A stretch of DNA of 64,000 nt from Streptomyces rubradiris. Its GTDB lineage: Bacteria > Actinomycetota > Actinomycetes > Streptomycetales > Streptomycetaceae. The stretch covers positions 5,666,501-5,730,500 of the forward strand of contig NZ_BNEA01000015.1 in assembly GCF_016860525.1 (NCBI RefSeq), read 5' to 3'. Below, in pieces: positions 48,424 to 57,682 of the stretch. The notes under the pieces were generated by a model, which saw only the letters and a list, made by a program, of their open reading frames with translations, made no database searches and was not told the DNA's origin. The position numbers and the translations under genes were made by a program. Position 1 is the first letter of the stretch; each line of letters opens with the position of its first letter.

Positions 48424-49839
48424 TCAGGCGCCGCCGGCCTTGAGGTGCCCGGTGAGGGCCTGAAGCGCCGCCCAGGCGGCGGGGTCGGTGCCGTCGCCGA
48501 GCGGGTAGTGCAGGGCCGGGTCCGCGGAGGTGCCGAGCGGTACCGGTCTCGTCGCCAGAGGGGGACGGCGGGAGTGGGCGAGGCCGACGGCCCGCACGTC
48601 CCGGGCGCCCAGGGTGAACGCGACCGGGACCGGCGGGGCGGTGAGCCGGGGAGCCACGGTCAGGCCGGCGTCCGCCGCGGTCAGGGTGGTCAGCATGGTC
48701 GACAGGCCCTGGGCATCGACGAGTTCCGCGGCCAGTGCCTCGACCGCGTCCAGCGGGACCTGGTCGGCAGCCGGGTATCCGACGGTGAGCGTGACGTCCT
48801 CGGCGACGCCGGCCGTGGTGCGGGTCGTGCGGTGGGTCGCCACGGCCGGAACACCCGGGGTCCCGATGACGACGGCGTGGGTGGGCTCGGGGGAGCGGTC
48901 GCGGGCCAGTTCGGTCAGTTGACGGGGTGACCAGGGCAGGTTGACCGGCTCGGCGGTGCCCCACCCGGCGGGCGCAGCTCCGGTCAAGTGGCGCCAGGCC
49001 GTCTCCAGCGCGGTGCCGAGGACGAGGCCGGCATCCGGTGGACGGACGGTGCGCAGGGCCACCGTCAGCCGGCGTTCCACCGTGGGCCGCGCCCCCTCCG
49101 TGAAGGCGTCCGCGACCTTCGCGGGCCTGACCGCCGGGGCGAAGGTGCCGTCCCGCCAGGCCAGTTCGGCGCCGGACAGGCCGTCGTAGTAGCCGCCTTC
49201 CGGATGCCTCACCACCCAGCGGTTCGGCGGGCCGCCGAGGGCCGTGCGCAGGGGCAGGGTGAGACGGGCGTGCGGCGGTGTGACCAGGTGCAGGGCCCGG
49301 CCGGACGCCGCCGTCGCGCGCAGCACACCGGACAGCCAGGCCGTGAAACCGAGGACGGGGCGGTCGGCGATGATCACCGCGGTGGTCTCGGTGAGGACGT
49401 CGACGGCGGGCAGGGCCCCGTCCGGTGTCGGGGACGCGGCGCGGTCCGTGTTGTCCGGGGGTGTCTCCACGACCGCCGTGCCGTCCGCCCGGCGCGGCCA
49501 GGTCGTTCCGCCCAGCAGCAGCGCCAGGCGTCCGCACACCGAACCCGCGAGCGCTTCCGCCGTGGGAACGGCGGTGGAGGCACGGGTCTCGGTCCACCAG
49601 TACGGCGTGGGCGGCGGGGTGACGTCCGGGCCGAGGAGGCGTTCGGCCTCGCCCGGCACCTGGACCAGGAGCGGGGACTCCACGGAGACCAGGGGGCGGC
49701 CGGCCGCGGTGCACAGGTGGATCACCGCGCCGTCGTCGGTGGCGGTCACGCCCAGGCCGGGGCCGCCGGCGTGCAGGGCCGCGAGCAGCGTCGCGGCGTC
49801 GGGCATCCGCTCGGTGAGCGCGATGACATCCTTGGTCAT
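48424..49839 (-). CDS. DUF6177-family protein of the Esx locus
   Basis: This 471-residue protein starts at ATG 49839, overlapping the EccC stop by 4 bases (ATGA). It begins MTKDVIALTERMPDAATLLA. It is a soluble alpha/beta protein with conserved tryptophans (PTPYWWTETRAST, NRWVVRHPEGGYYDGLSGAE, GWGTAEPVNLPWSPRQLTEL), and no membrane segment is visible. DUF6177 proteins are found at the end of actinobacterial type VII loci; by analogy with EspG-like proteins this may be a cytosolic chaperone or accessory factor, but that is not established. It is the last gene of the long leftward operon. Confidence 0.75.
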   Translation of the reverse strand: MTKDVIALTERMPDAATLLAALHAGGPGLGVTATDDGAVIHLCTAAGRPLVSVESPLLVQVPGEAERLLGPDVTPPPTPYWWTETRASTAVPTAEALAGSVCGRLALLLGGTTWPRRADGTAVVETPPDNTDRAASPTPDGALPAVDVLTETTAVIIADRPVLGFTAWLSGVLRATAASGRALHLVTPPHARLTLPLRTALGGPPNRWVVRHPEGGYYDGLSGAELAWRDGTFAPAVRPAKVADAFTEGARPTVERRLTVALRTVRPPDAGLVLGTALETAWRHLTGAAPAGWGTAEPVNLPWSPRQLTELARDRSPEPTHAVVIGTPGVPAVATHRTTRTTAGVAEDVTLTVGYPAADQVPLDAVEALAAELVDAQGLSTMLTTLTAADAGLTVAPRLTAPPVPVAFTLGARDVRAVGLAHSRRPPLATRPVPLGTSADPALHYPLGDGTDPAAWAALQALTGHLKAGGA

Positions 49840-52800
49840 GCCGACGCCTCCCTGGGGTCCCCGGTGGTCGCGAGGGCGGTCTGGATCAGCTGGTGGCGCC
49901 TGCCACGGCGCAGCAGGGTGCCCCGTCCGGGCGGCTGCGCGGACGGGTACAGGCCGGGGAACAGCTGGCCCTCGCCGCGGTCGCCCGCCATCACCAGAGC
50001 CGTGGCGCCGGTCTCCCGCAAGGCCGTCAGGAACGGCTCGTACAGCGCCCGGGACGCCCCGGCGACCCGGCGCGCGACCACGAAGTGCAGGCCGATGTCC
50101 CGGGCCGAGGAGAGGTACGGCAGGAACGGGGTGAGTGGCTGCTGTCCGGCGGCGGTGAGGATGTCGTAGTCGTCGACCAGGATCACGATCCTCGGGCCGG
50201 TGAACGACGGCTCGTCGGTCGGGGCGTCGGGGTCGGCGGTCTCCGGCAGGCGTTTCGCCAGTTCGCCGGCGATGCCGGTGGCGAGCGCCTGGGAGAGGGC
50301 GGCGTTGTGCGCGTAGCCGCCGCGGTACGGCTCCGGGACGACCCCGCGCAGGCCGCGGCGCGGGTCGAACACGCCGAAGACCAGCTCGTCCTCGTCGTGG
50401 CGGGCGACGAGGGAGCGGGCGACGAGGGTGAGCAGGTTCGTCTTGCCGCACTCGGTGTCGCCGAGGACCAGCAGGTGCTGGTCGGCACCGAACAGGTCGA
50501 GGACGGCCGGGGACAGCGTCTCCTGGTCGACACCGATCGGGATCGCGCGTGGTTCCGCCACGGCGGAGGGCAGCCGCTCGGCGGGCAGCCTGGTGGGCAG
50601 TATCCGTACGGGGGCGGCCGGTTCTCCCGGCCAAGCGGCGCGCAGGGTGGCCGCCGTCTGCTCCAGGGCCGGCCCCAGACCGTCGGCGGTGGCCTGCCCG
50701 TCGATGCGGGGCAGGGCCGCCTGGGCGAACAGCTTGCCGTCCGTCAGGGCCCGGCCGGGCGTCTCCGCCGACAAGGTCGCGGACAGCTTGCGGTCCACGC
50801 AGGAATCCGCCGGATCGTTGAGCCGCAGTTCGATACGGCTGCCGAACAGCGACTGGACGGCGAGACGTACGTCGTTCCAGCGGAGCATGCCGGCCACCAC
50901 GTGGATGCCGTAGCCGCTGCCACGCCTGAGGAGGTCGGCCACATCGTCGTCGAGGTGGGCGAACTCCTCGCGCAGCGCGCCGAATCCGTCGATGAGCAGC
51001 ACCACGTCGGTGGAGCCGAGCCCGGGCAGCTCACCGCGGCCGCGCAGGGCACGCAGCTGGTCGACCGAGTCGATGCCCCGCTCCCGGAAGATCTCCTCGC
51101 GCTCGGCGAGCATCGCGCGCACCTCGGCGACGGTGCGGGCGGCGCGCTCGTGATCGGCGCGGGTCGCGATACCGCCGACGTGCGGCAGCCGTGCCAGGGC
51201 GCTGAGGCCGCCGCCGGCCAGGTCCAGGCCGTAGACGGCCACGTCACGTGGTGTGTGGGTGAGGGCGAGGGAGAGCGCCAGGGTGCGCAGCAGCGTCGTC
51301 TTGCCGGAGGCCGGGCCGCCGATGACGGCGGTGTGCCCGCCCGCGGTGTTCAGGTCGTGCACCCACGGGCCCTGCCACTGCCTGGCCGGATCGTCCAGCA
51401 CCCCCAACGGCACCCGCAACGGCCCGTCCGCACCGGCCAGTCGCAGACCCTCGGCGGACGCCCGCACCGGGCCGGCGGCCGAGTCCAGCGCGAGAGCCGC
51501 GGGCAGCGGCGGAAGCCAGATCCGGCGCACCGGTTCGGCCGCGCCGGTGAGCCGGCCGACCGCGACCCCGAGGACCGTCGGCCCGGTCTCGCGCTCACGT
51601 GGCGCGGGGGCGTCCCCGTCCGGCGCGGCGGCGGGCGCGTGGAAGGCCGGGTACGGCCGGGCCGGCGGCCTGGCGTCGGCAGCGCTGTCTCGTACGGCGG
51701 CCCCGCGGTACGCACCGGAGACGAAGCCCGCCTTGAACCGGGTGTACGTCGAGGTGTCGACCTTCAGGTAACCGAAGCCGGGCAGCGGCGGCAGATGGAA
51801 GGCGTCGGTGGTCTCCAGCACCGTGCGCGACTCGTCCGCCGAGAAGGTGCGCAGACCGAGCCGGTACGACAAGTACGTCTCCAGACCCCGGAGTCCGCCG
51901 CTCTCGACGCGCTGGCTGGACAGCAGCAGATGGACGCCGATGGAGCGGCCGATCCTGCCGATCGACAGGAAGAGGGCGATGAAATCCGGTTTGGCGGTGA
52001 GGAGTTCACCGAACTCGTCGATGACGACGAAGAGGTGAGGCAAGGGTTCGAGGCCGGGGCGGCCGGTGGCGCGCAGCGCGCGGTAGTGCCCGATGTCGGC
52101 GACGTCGCCCGCGTCCTTGAGGACCTGCTGGCGACGCTTGATCTCCCCGGCCAGGGAGGTGTGCACCCGCTCGACCAGGCCGGCCTGGTTCTCCAGATTG
52201 GTGATGACGCCCGCGACATGCGGCAGCGGGGTGAACGGGGCGAACGTGGCACCTCCCTTGTAGTCGACCAGGACCATCGCCAGATCCTCCGGCGGGTGCG
52301 TGGTGACCAGCGCCAGCACCAGCGTGCGCAGCAGTTCGCTCTTGCCGGAGCCGGTCGCGCCGACGCACAACCCGTGCGGCCCCATGCCGAGTTCGGCGGA
52401 CTCCTTCAGGTCGAGCAGGACCGGCTGGTGCCGGTCGTCCAGGCCGATCGGTACCCGGAGGAAGTCCCGCTCACCGCGCGGCGTCCACTGCCGGGCCGGG
52501 TCGAGGGCGCCCATGTCGTCGATGCCGAGCAGCTGCGGGAAGTCGACCGGACCGGAGACGGGGGTGCCCTCGGCCGCGGACTCGGCGGACAGCCGCAGCG
52601 GGGCGAGGGCCCGCGCGAGCCCCTCGGCCTCCGCGGGACCGGTGCGGTCGGCCACCCCTTGCGTGGGTACGGTCGGCTGCCCGCGCAAGTCCTCCACGGT
52701 GACCCGGTCGCCGTCGACGGTGACGCGCACGGCGACGTGATCGGGCTCCTGGACCCGCTCGGCGAGCAGGTGCAGCACCGTGACGCCCATGTCGGCCAAG

Positions 52801-53831
52801 GCGACGGCGGAGTCCGGGAGCGGAAGGTCCACGGCGTTCCCCCCGTACGCGTCGCTGAGTACGAGCAGCCGGCCGGCCAGGGTGAGCGCCTTCTCGTCGG
52901 ACAGCCCGCGGCGCACCTCGGCCGCGTACGAGGCCCGCCGCGCCAGGTCCGTGCCGATCACCCGGGCCAGCCGGGCCGGGTCGGAGGCGACGCGCCGCGC
53001 GGCCACGGCCCCGTCAAGACCGTGCGGATCGAGCACGTGCGGGAGCCACTTCACCCACTCCCATTCCTCGGCACGGTCCTCGGGCACGGCGAGCGCCATG
53101 GCCACGTCGTCCGGGGCGTGCGTGACCGCGGCCTGTACGAGCAGGGACCGGGCGACGCGCAGCACGTCCGCGCGGTCGCCGATGACGCTGACGTTGCCGG
53201 CCCGGTCCAGCGGCACGGTCAGCGGATGGCCGGACACGGTGGCGTAGCGGGCCTGGAGGGCGCGGGCCTCGTTCAGCATGAACGGGTCGGGCGGGGTGAG
53301 CACGCCCCCGGCCGCGTTCCGGCCGACGGCCAGCTCCTGCACGGGTACGTCGCCGACCCCCACACGCACATCGAGGAAGTCCGCGTCCGTACGCCGCCGC
53401 TCCCACAGCCGGGCCGGATCGCGCAGCACGTCGTACAGGGCGGCGGGGGCGGGGTGCAGGATGCGGGCGGCACGGCGCCGCTCCCGCTCGGCCGCGCCCA
53501 ACTCGGCGCGCAACTCCTCCAGGTATTCGAGGTAGCGCTCGCGCTGGACGCGCCGCTGCCGCTGCGCCTTGCCGCGCTGCGAGAGGAACAGGGCGACCGC
53601 GCCGAGCAGCGCGACGACCAGGACGACGGCGCCCAGGCCCGCGAACCGGCTGGAGCGGATCACCGTCATCATCACGACCGAGCTGAGGACGCCGGCCATC
53701 GGCAGCAGAGCGGTCGCCGGAGTGCCGGTCTTGCCCTCGGGCAGGTTCGGCGGGGGCTCGATCGTACGGGGCGCGGGCGGGAGCAACGGGTGGGTGGCTC
53801 GGGCCGGACGGTGGACGAGTCGCTGTGTCAA
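49836..53831 (-). CDS. eccC: type VII secretion FtsK/SpoIIIE ATPase EccC
   Basis: This 1331-residue protein starts at TTG 53831 in a TTGA overlap with the MinD-like gene. Two N-terminal membrane helices (MAGVLSSVVMMTVI, LGAVVLVVALLGAVALFL) lead to three FtsK-type ATPase domains. Their P-loops are GATGSGKSE (~496), GGPASGKTT (~842) and GDTECGKTN (~1128). Domain 1 also has Walker B VLVDYKGG and FVVIDEFGELL. As in EccCa-EccCb fusions, domain 1 is the motor and the later domains bind the C-terminal signals of Esx substrates. The third P-loop (GDTECGKTN) is non-canonical. It is the engine of this Esx system, in the membrane. Confidence 0.95.
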   Translation of the reverse strand: MTQRLVHRPARATHPLLPPAPRTIEPPPNLPEGKTGTPATALLPMAGVLSSVVMMTVIRSSRFAGLGAVVLVVALLGAVALFLSQRGKAQRQRRVQRERYLEYLEELRAELGAAERERRRAARILHPAPAALYDVLRDPARLWERRRTDADFLDVRVGVGDVPVQELAVGRNAAGGVLTPPDPFMLNEARALQARYATVSGHPLTVPLDRAGNVSVIGDRADVLRVARSLLVQAAVTHAPDDVAMALAVPEDRAEEWEWVKWLPHVLDPHGLDGAVAARRVASDPARLARVIGTDLARRASYAAEVRRGLSDEKALTLAGRLLVLSDAYGGNAVDLPLPDSAVALADMGVTVLHLLAERVQEPDHVAVRVTVDGDRVTVEDLRGQPTVPTQGVADRTGPAEAEGLARALAPLRLSAESAAEGTPVSGPVDFPQLLGIDDMGALDPARQWTPRGERDFLRVPIGLDDRHQPVLLDLKESAELGMGPHGLCVGATGSGKSELLRTLVLALVTTHPPEDLAMVLVDYKGGATFAPFTPLPHVAGVITNLENQAGLVERVHTSLAGEIKRRQQVLKDAGDVADIGHYRALRATGRPGLEPLPHLFVVIDEFGELLTAKPDFIALFLSIGRIGRSIGVHLLLSSQRVESGGLRGLETYLSYRLGLRTFSADESRTVLETTDAFHLPPLPGFGYLKVDTSTYTRFKAGFVSGAYRGAAVRDSAADARPPARPYPAFHAPAAAPDGDAPAPRERETGPTVLGVAVGRLTGAAEPVRRIWLPPLPAALALDSAAGPVRASAEGLRLAGADGPLRVPLGVLDDPARQWQGPWVHDLNTAGGHTAVIGGPASGKTTLLRTLALSLALTHTPRDVAVYGLDLAGGGLSALARLPHVGGIATRADHERAARTVAEVRAMLAEREEIFRERGIDSVDQLRALRGRGELPGLGSTDVVLLIDGFGALREEFAHLDDDVADLLRRGSGYGIHVVAGMLRWNDVRLAVQSLFGSRIELRLNDPADSCVDRKLSATLSAETPGRALTDGKLFAQAALPRIDGQATADGLGPALEQTAATLRAAWPGEPAAPVRILPTRLPAERLPSAVAEPRAIPIGVDQETLSPAVLDLFGADQHLLVLGDTECGKTNLLTLVARSLVARHDEDELVFGVFDPRRGLRGVVPEPYRGGYAHNAALSQALATGIAGELAKRLPETADPDAPTDEPSFTGPRIVILVDDYDILTAAGQQPLTPFLPYLSSARDIGLHFVVARRVAGASRALYEPFLTALRETGATALVMAGDRGEGQLFPGLYPSAQPPGRGTLLRRGRRHQLIQTALATTGDPREASA

Positions 53832-55330
53832 CGGCGCCGCACCGCCCGCTGGAGCGCCTCGGCGGCCAGCCGGGTGGCCGCGCGGCGGGTGTCCTCGCCG
53901 AGCCGGTCGGTCCTGATCGGTCCGCCACCGGCCAAGTGCCGGTCGTAGGGCAGATGCACCAGCGTGACTCCGGTTTCGCGCAGATGGGCCGCGGCGGCCT
54001 TCGGATCCAGGTTCATGTCGGGCGTGGTCGAGACGAGGGCCACGACGGTGGAGGCGAGCGCGGCGTGCGGCAGCCGGCCGAGCCAGTCCAGGACGATCCG
54101 GGTACCGCCCACGCCCTCCGCGGTGAGCGGGGCGACGACCACCCGCGCGTGCGCCGTGTCCATCGCCGTACGGGCCACCTCGCCGGGCAGTGTCTCGCAG
54201 TCCACCACCGTGACGGCGAAGTAGCGGCGCAGCGCGAGCGTGACCGTGCGGTAGGTGGGGACGTCCAGCGGGGCGCCCACCCGGCCCTGACCGGCGGGCA
54301 GCAGCCAGCCGCCGTCCGCGACCGGCACCAGGTACCCGGTGACGTCCGTCAGGCGCATCGACGGGGTGAGGATCCGGGCGAGTTCGACGCACGACCAGCG
54401 TACGGACTGCGCGCCCATCCGCACCGGCAGCGTGCCCAGGGCGGCGTCCGCCTCCAGGGCGAGTACCGGGTCGTGCCGGTAATGGCCGAACGTCCGCGCC
54501 AGCAGCGCGGCGGTCGTGGTCTTGCCGACCCCGCCGCGGATCGACGTCACCGCGATCACCCGGCCCGTGGTCACCGGCTGCTGCAACAGGCCGCCCAGCC
54601 GGCTCTCCTCGGCGACCGCCTGCGCGGCCGACGCGGTCAGCCTGCGCAGCGACCGGCCCGAACGCCGGGCCAGCGAGTCGCCGTGCTGCGGTGAGCCGAG
54701 CGCTATGGCCAGACGCGGATCGAGCGTCGGCACGGGCTCGGGCGCCACCGTCGGCAACGAGGCCTGGCGGGGCGGCCGCACGGCGGGCGAGGTGTTGGCC
54801 GGGGGCATGGGCGAGCCGGTGCGGGAGGCGTTCCGCGGGTGCGCGGAAGGGGTGGTGGGGGAAGCGGTGGCCGGAGGCGTGGAAGGACCGGTGGAGGGAG
54901 CGTCCGCCGGGGGCGGGGCCGGGGCGGCGGGGCGGCCCTCCGGTGCCGGCCGGACACCGGTGGCCGGAGACGACGCGGGTGCGGTGGGTGCGGCGGGCGT
55001 GGTGGAGGTGCCCGGGTGGTCCGGGGGCGGTGTGGTCGGCTGAGACGTGGTGGGCCGGGATGCGGTCGGCCGGGGTGGAGCCGGCCGGGGTGCGGTCGGC
55101 TGGGGGGCGGTCGTGGGACGCGGCGGGGTCGCGGGGACCGGCGGCGTGGTGCGTGCCTCGTGGGACGCCTTGCCGCGCCGCTTGCCCGGGTTGGGACGCT
55201 CCTCGTCCGGCCGGCGTACGGGCAAGGGCGGCCGGACGTCCTCCGGGGACGGCGGTTCACCCGTCTCGCCGGTTGAGCCCGCGTTCAGTTCGCGCAGCAC
55301 CTCGTCCTGCCAACGACCGGAACCCGTCAT
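53828..55330 (-). CDS. MinD/ParA-like ATPase with Pro-rich N-terminus (EspI-like)
   Basis: This 500-residue protein is read from ATG 55330 (GAGGTGG upstream; GTG 55339 is possible). Residues ~35-215 are an extreme Pro/Thr/Ala low-complexity segment. From ~260 it is a deviant-Walker P-loop ATPase, SIRGGVGKTTTAALLARTFG (GGVGKTT), with VTVVDCETLPGEVARTAMD as the downstream switch region. Pro-rich MinD-like proteins (EspI / 'nucleotide-binding EccI') belong to many ESX loci, and in mycobacteria EspI modulates secretion when ATP is low. It is coupled to eccC (TTGA) and lies 10 bases after eccD. Confidence 0.88.
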   Translation of the reverse strand: MTGSGRWQDEVLRELNAGSTGETGEPPSPEDVRPPLPVRRPDEERPNPGKRRGKASHEARTTPPVPATPPRPTTAPQPTAPRPAPPRPTASRPTTSQPTTPPPDHPGTSTTPAAPTAPASSPATGVRPAPEGRPAAPAPPPADAPSTGPSTPPATASPTTPSAHPRNASRTGSPMPPANTSPAVRPPRQASLPTVAPEPVPTLDPRLAIALGSPQHGDSLARRSGRSLRRLTASAAQAVAEESRLGGLLQQPVTTGRVIAVTSIRGGVGKTTTAALLARTFGHYRHDPVLALEADAALGTLPVRMGAQSVRWSCVELARILTPSMRLTDVTGYLVPVADGGWLLPAGQGRVGAPLDVPTYRTVTLALRRYFAVTVVDCETLPGEVARTAMDTAHARVVVAPLTAEGVGGTRIVLDWLGRLPHAALASTVVALVSTTPDMNLDPKAAAAHLRETGVTLVHLPYDRHLAGGGPIRTDRLGEDTRRAATRLAAEALQRAVRRR

Positions 55331-55340
55331 CACCGCCACC

Positions 55341-56672
55341 TCACGCGAAGGTGCCGAGCAGCCGCCCGTACACCCCGAACACCCCGAGCACCAGCGGGAA
55401 CAGAGCGATCACACCGGCCGACTCCAGCACATCACCGGCCTTGCGCAGCCGTACCCGCACATGCTCGGCGGGCTGTACGGCCACTACCCCCAGGGACAGC
55501 ACGGCCAGCAGACCGAGCACGGCGAGCGGGGCCACCGCACCGGAGTGCTCCCGCCACAGCCAGACCAGCCGCAGCGCCACGGCCACGGAGGCCCCGAGCA
55601 GGACGACGACCTCCCCGACCAGCGGGTAGGCACGCGCCCGCAGCGCGAGGACCACCGTGACCGCGACGGCCAGCAGCACCGTCCACACCGTCACCGTACG
55701 CACCGACAGCACCGCGGCGACGGCACCGGAGACCGCGGTGACGACCGTGGCCAGAGCGAGTCCGCGATGTGTGGCGGCCAAGGCGGTACCCACCTGGTAA
55801 CGGCTGACCGACGCCCCGGCGGCGCGCCGGTCGTCCAGCCCGGACAGCCCCGACGCCGTCAGCGCCAACCGGGGCAGCACGCCCAGCGCGACGGCGGACA
55901 CGACGGCGAGCACCGCCCCGGCCCGCGCGGCCCCGCCGGACTGGACCGCGAGCGCGACCTCCCAGCACACCCCGGTCGCGGCCAGCGCCCCCGCCCCGAC
56001 CAGCGCGCCCCGTCCGAACGGGGAGAACCAGCCGAGCAGAGCCAGGTCCGCCACTGTGACCGCGAGCACCACGGCCAGCCGCACGGCTCTCGGCCAGGCC
56101 TGGGCGTCGGCGACGGCCCAGCCGCCCTGCACGCCCACGGCCGCGCTCACGACGACCAGGGCGGCGGCGAACCCCTTGCGCCCGGCCCGCCCCAGCAGCG
56201 CCCCGGCCACAGCGGCCAGCGCCGCGGTGACGAGGAGGGCGGCACCCGCGGTTCCGGCTGCGAAGCCCTGCCGTGCCATGAACCCGGCGGCCGATGCCCA
56301 GCCAACGCCCGTGCCTGCGGCCACGATCCGCCGTGCCCGCGCGTCCCACCGCCAGAGCCGTGCGTCCAGATCGTCGGCGGCCTCGTCGCTCACGTCATGG
56401 ATCACGGGGGCGGACGGCGCGTCCTCGACCCGGACGAGCCGCAGTACGGCTCCGTCGGGCACGCCGGCCGACTCCAGCGTGTCGTCCGGTTCCAGCGCAC
56501 TGCCGTCGGCCGCCACCAGGTGCCGGGCCTGGGGACGTTCACCTGCCCGGTCATCGAGAAGCCGCATCACTTCGGGCAGCAACAGTCCGACCGGCTCCCG
56601 GGACGGCAACACCAGATCCACCCGTCGCCGCTCACCGGCCAAGGTGACCCGACTCAGTGCCGTACCGCTCAC
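55341..56672 (-). CDS. eccD: type VII secretion integral membrane protein EccD
   Basis: This protein has 443 residues from GTG 56672 (CGGGGGA just upstream); GTG 56690 would add six residues. Residues 1-85 are a YukD/ubiquitin-like domain (LSRVTLAGERRRVDLVLP, SALEPDDTLESAGVPDGAVL). After a linker, about 11 membrane helices fill residues 105-443 (FAAGTAGAALLVTAALAAVAG and others). This is the standard EccD architecture that forms the central channel-like vestibule of the ESX complex. It is the only integral-membrane core component here besides EccC, as EccB and EccE are not present. Confidence 0.93.
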   Translation of the reverse strand: MSGTALSRVTLAGERRRVDLVLPSREPVGLLLPEVMRLLDDRAGERPQARHLVAADGSALEPDDTLESAGVPDGAVLRLVRVEDAPSAPVIHDVSDEAADDLDARLWRWDARARRIVAAGTGVGWASAAGFMARQGFAAGTAGAALLVTAALAAVAGALLGRAGRKGFAAALVVVSAAVGVQGGWAVADAQAWPRAVRLAVVLAVTVADLALLGWFSPFGRGALVGAGALAATGVCWEVALAVQSGGAARAGAVLAVVSAVALGVLPRLALTASGLSGLDDRRAAGASVSRYQVGTALAATHRGLALATVVTAVSGAVAAVLSVRTVTVWTVLLAVAVTVVLALRARAYPLVGEVVVLLGASVAVALRLVWLWREHSGAVAPLAVLGLLAVLSLGVVAVQPAEHVRVRLRKAGDVLESAGVIALFPLVLGVFGVYGRLLGTFA

Positions 56673-56703
56673 AGTCCCCCGGGATGTCACGGGTTCGAAC
56701 CTA

Positions 56704-57000
56704 TCACCGGACCGAATCCGCAGGCCGGGGAGTTCCGTTGGCCTGACCGGAGGGCACGGCGGGTGCGGGCACGGACGTCCCGTACGGATCCTGCCCGGCC
56801 ACCCGGTGCGAGAGGAAGGACCACCCCACACAGCCGGCACACACCACGGCGGCGATCACCACCCCGGCGAACACCTTCCCCAGCCGCTCGTCCACGGTAC
56901 GCCGCTGCCGCTGCCCCCCGAACAACACGGCATCCCGCAACCGCCGCCGCCGCACGGCGACGGACTCGAGGAGCTGACTGTCGTAATCCTGCGCTGACAT
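56704..57000 (-). CDS. 98-residue single-TM protein of the Esx locus
   Basis: ATG at 57000 with AGGGG upstream. A basic cytoplasmic N-terminus (VAVRRRRLRDAVLFGGQRQRRT) is followed by one membrane helix (VFAGVVIAAVVCAGCVGWSFL, residues ~43-63) and a short Pro/Gly-rich exterior. The arrangement (basic cytosolic segment, single helix, exposed tail) echoes a shortened EccB or EccE N-terminus, so it might replace one of them, although no homology is visible. It is positioned between the effector/immunity pair and eccD, 31 bases before eccD. Confidence 0.7.
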   Translation of the reverse strand: MSAQDYDSQLLESVAVRRRRLRDAVLFGGQRQRRTVDERLGKVFAGVVIAAVVCAGCVGWSFLSHRVAGQDPYGTSVPAPAVPSGQANGTPRPADSVR

Positions 57001-57025
57001 GTATGCGCCCCTGGCCCTGCGCTGG

Positions 57026-57673
57026 TCAGAGCCGGCTGGTCAGATCGGGCCCGAGACCGTTCTGGTCCGGCTCCGGGTTGACGACCCCGTCGACGGCGGA
57101 TGCTCCGAAATAGGTTCGTTCACCAGGCTCGGGGGGCATGCCGAACAATTCGGTGAGGTCTCTCAGAACGGCGGCGAGTCGTGGGGCGTTGTTCTGATGG
57201 ATCTCGGGGTGGGGACGGCCCGCGAAGTCATACAGCCCCCAGATGTCGTGATGCACGGACAGTTCGGCCGACAGACCGGTCGGGGCCGTGGACAGGGAAA
57301 GGTCGACGAGCCGGTACTCGGTGTGGGAGTGACCGCCCTCGCCGATCCACGTTCCCCCGCCGAGCACCTCGAAGTCGGCGATGTCGGCGGAGGGATGAGC
57401 GGTGGGGCGGGTCCCACGTACTCGCTCCGGAAGGCCGGGGTCCCCCAGCGGCGTCTTCGCGAGTTCGAGGACGCTGGTGACGCCGGTCGTCCCGGCGCCC
57501 AGAACGTACCAGTTGTACCTGAGCTCGGAGGGAAAGAGGAGTTCGGCTCGCTCCAGGACGTCACACATGCGCGCGGCGACGGAAAGCGCCGACTCCAGAC
57601 CTGGCTCGGCGAAGTCGTCGAGGTCCCAGTACCAGGAGCCACGTTCCTTCGGCGAGCGCATCAACCTCGACAT
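57026..57673 (-). CDS. probable immunity protein for the adjacent effector
   Basis: This is a 215-residue protein with ATG at 57673 (AAGGAAAG upstream), 9 bases after the effector stop. It is a soluble, acidic alpha/beta protein: SPKERGSWYWDLDDFAEPG, SELRYNWYVLGAGTTGVTS, LSAELSVHHDIWGLYDFAGR. It has no known domain, and it is more A/T-rich than the secretion genes. An acidic, unrecognised gene immediately downstream of a large secreted protein with a variable C-terminus is the standard place for an immunity gene. The assignment is by position only. Confidence 0.6.
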   Translation of the reverse strand: MSRLMRSPKERGSWYWDLDDFAEPGLESALSVAARMCDVLERAELLFPSELRYNWYVLGAGTTGVTSVLELAKTPLGDPGLPERVRGTRPTAHPSADIADFEVLGGGTWIGEGGHSHTEYRLVDLSLSTAPTGLSAELSVHHDIWGLYDFAGRPHPEIHQNNAPRLAAVLRDLTELFGMPPEPGERTYFGASAVDGVVNPEPDQNGLGPDLTSRL

Positions 57674-57682
57674 GAACTTTCC

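Noticed and set aside
49893..53948. A 1351-codon open frame on the + strand opposite eccC
   Set aside because: It is the antisense shadow of eccC caused by third-position GC bias. Its product is low-complexity (Gly/Arg/Gln/Val-rich) with no domains, while the minus strand has three P-loops.
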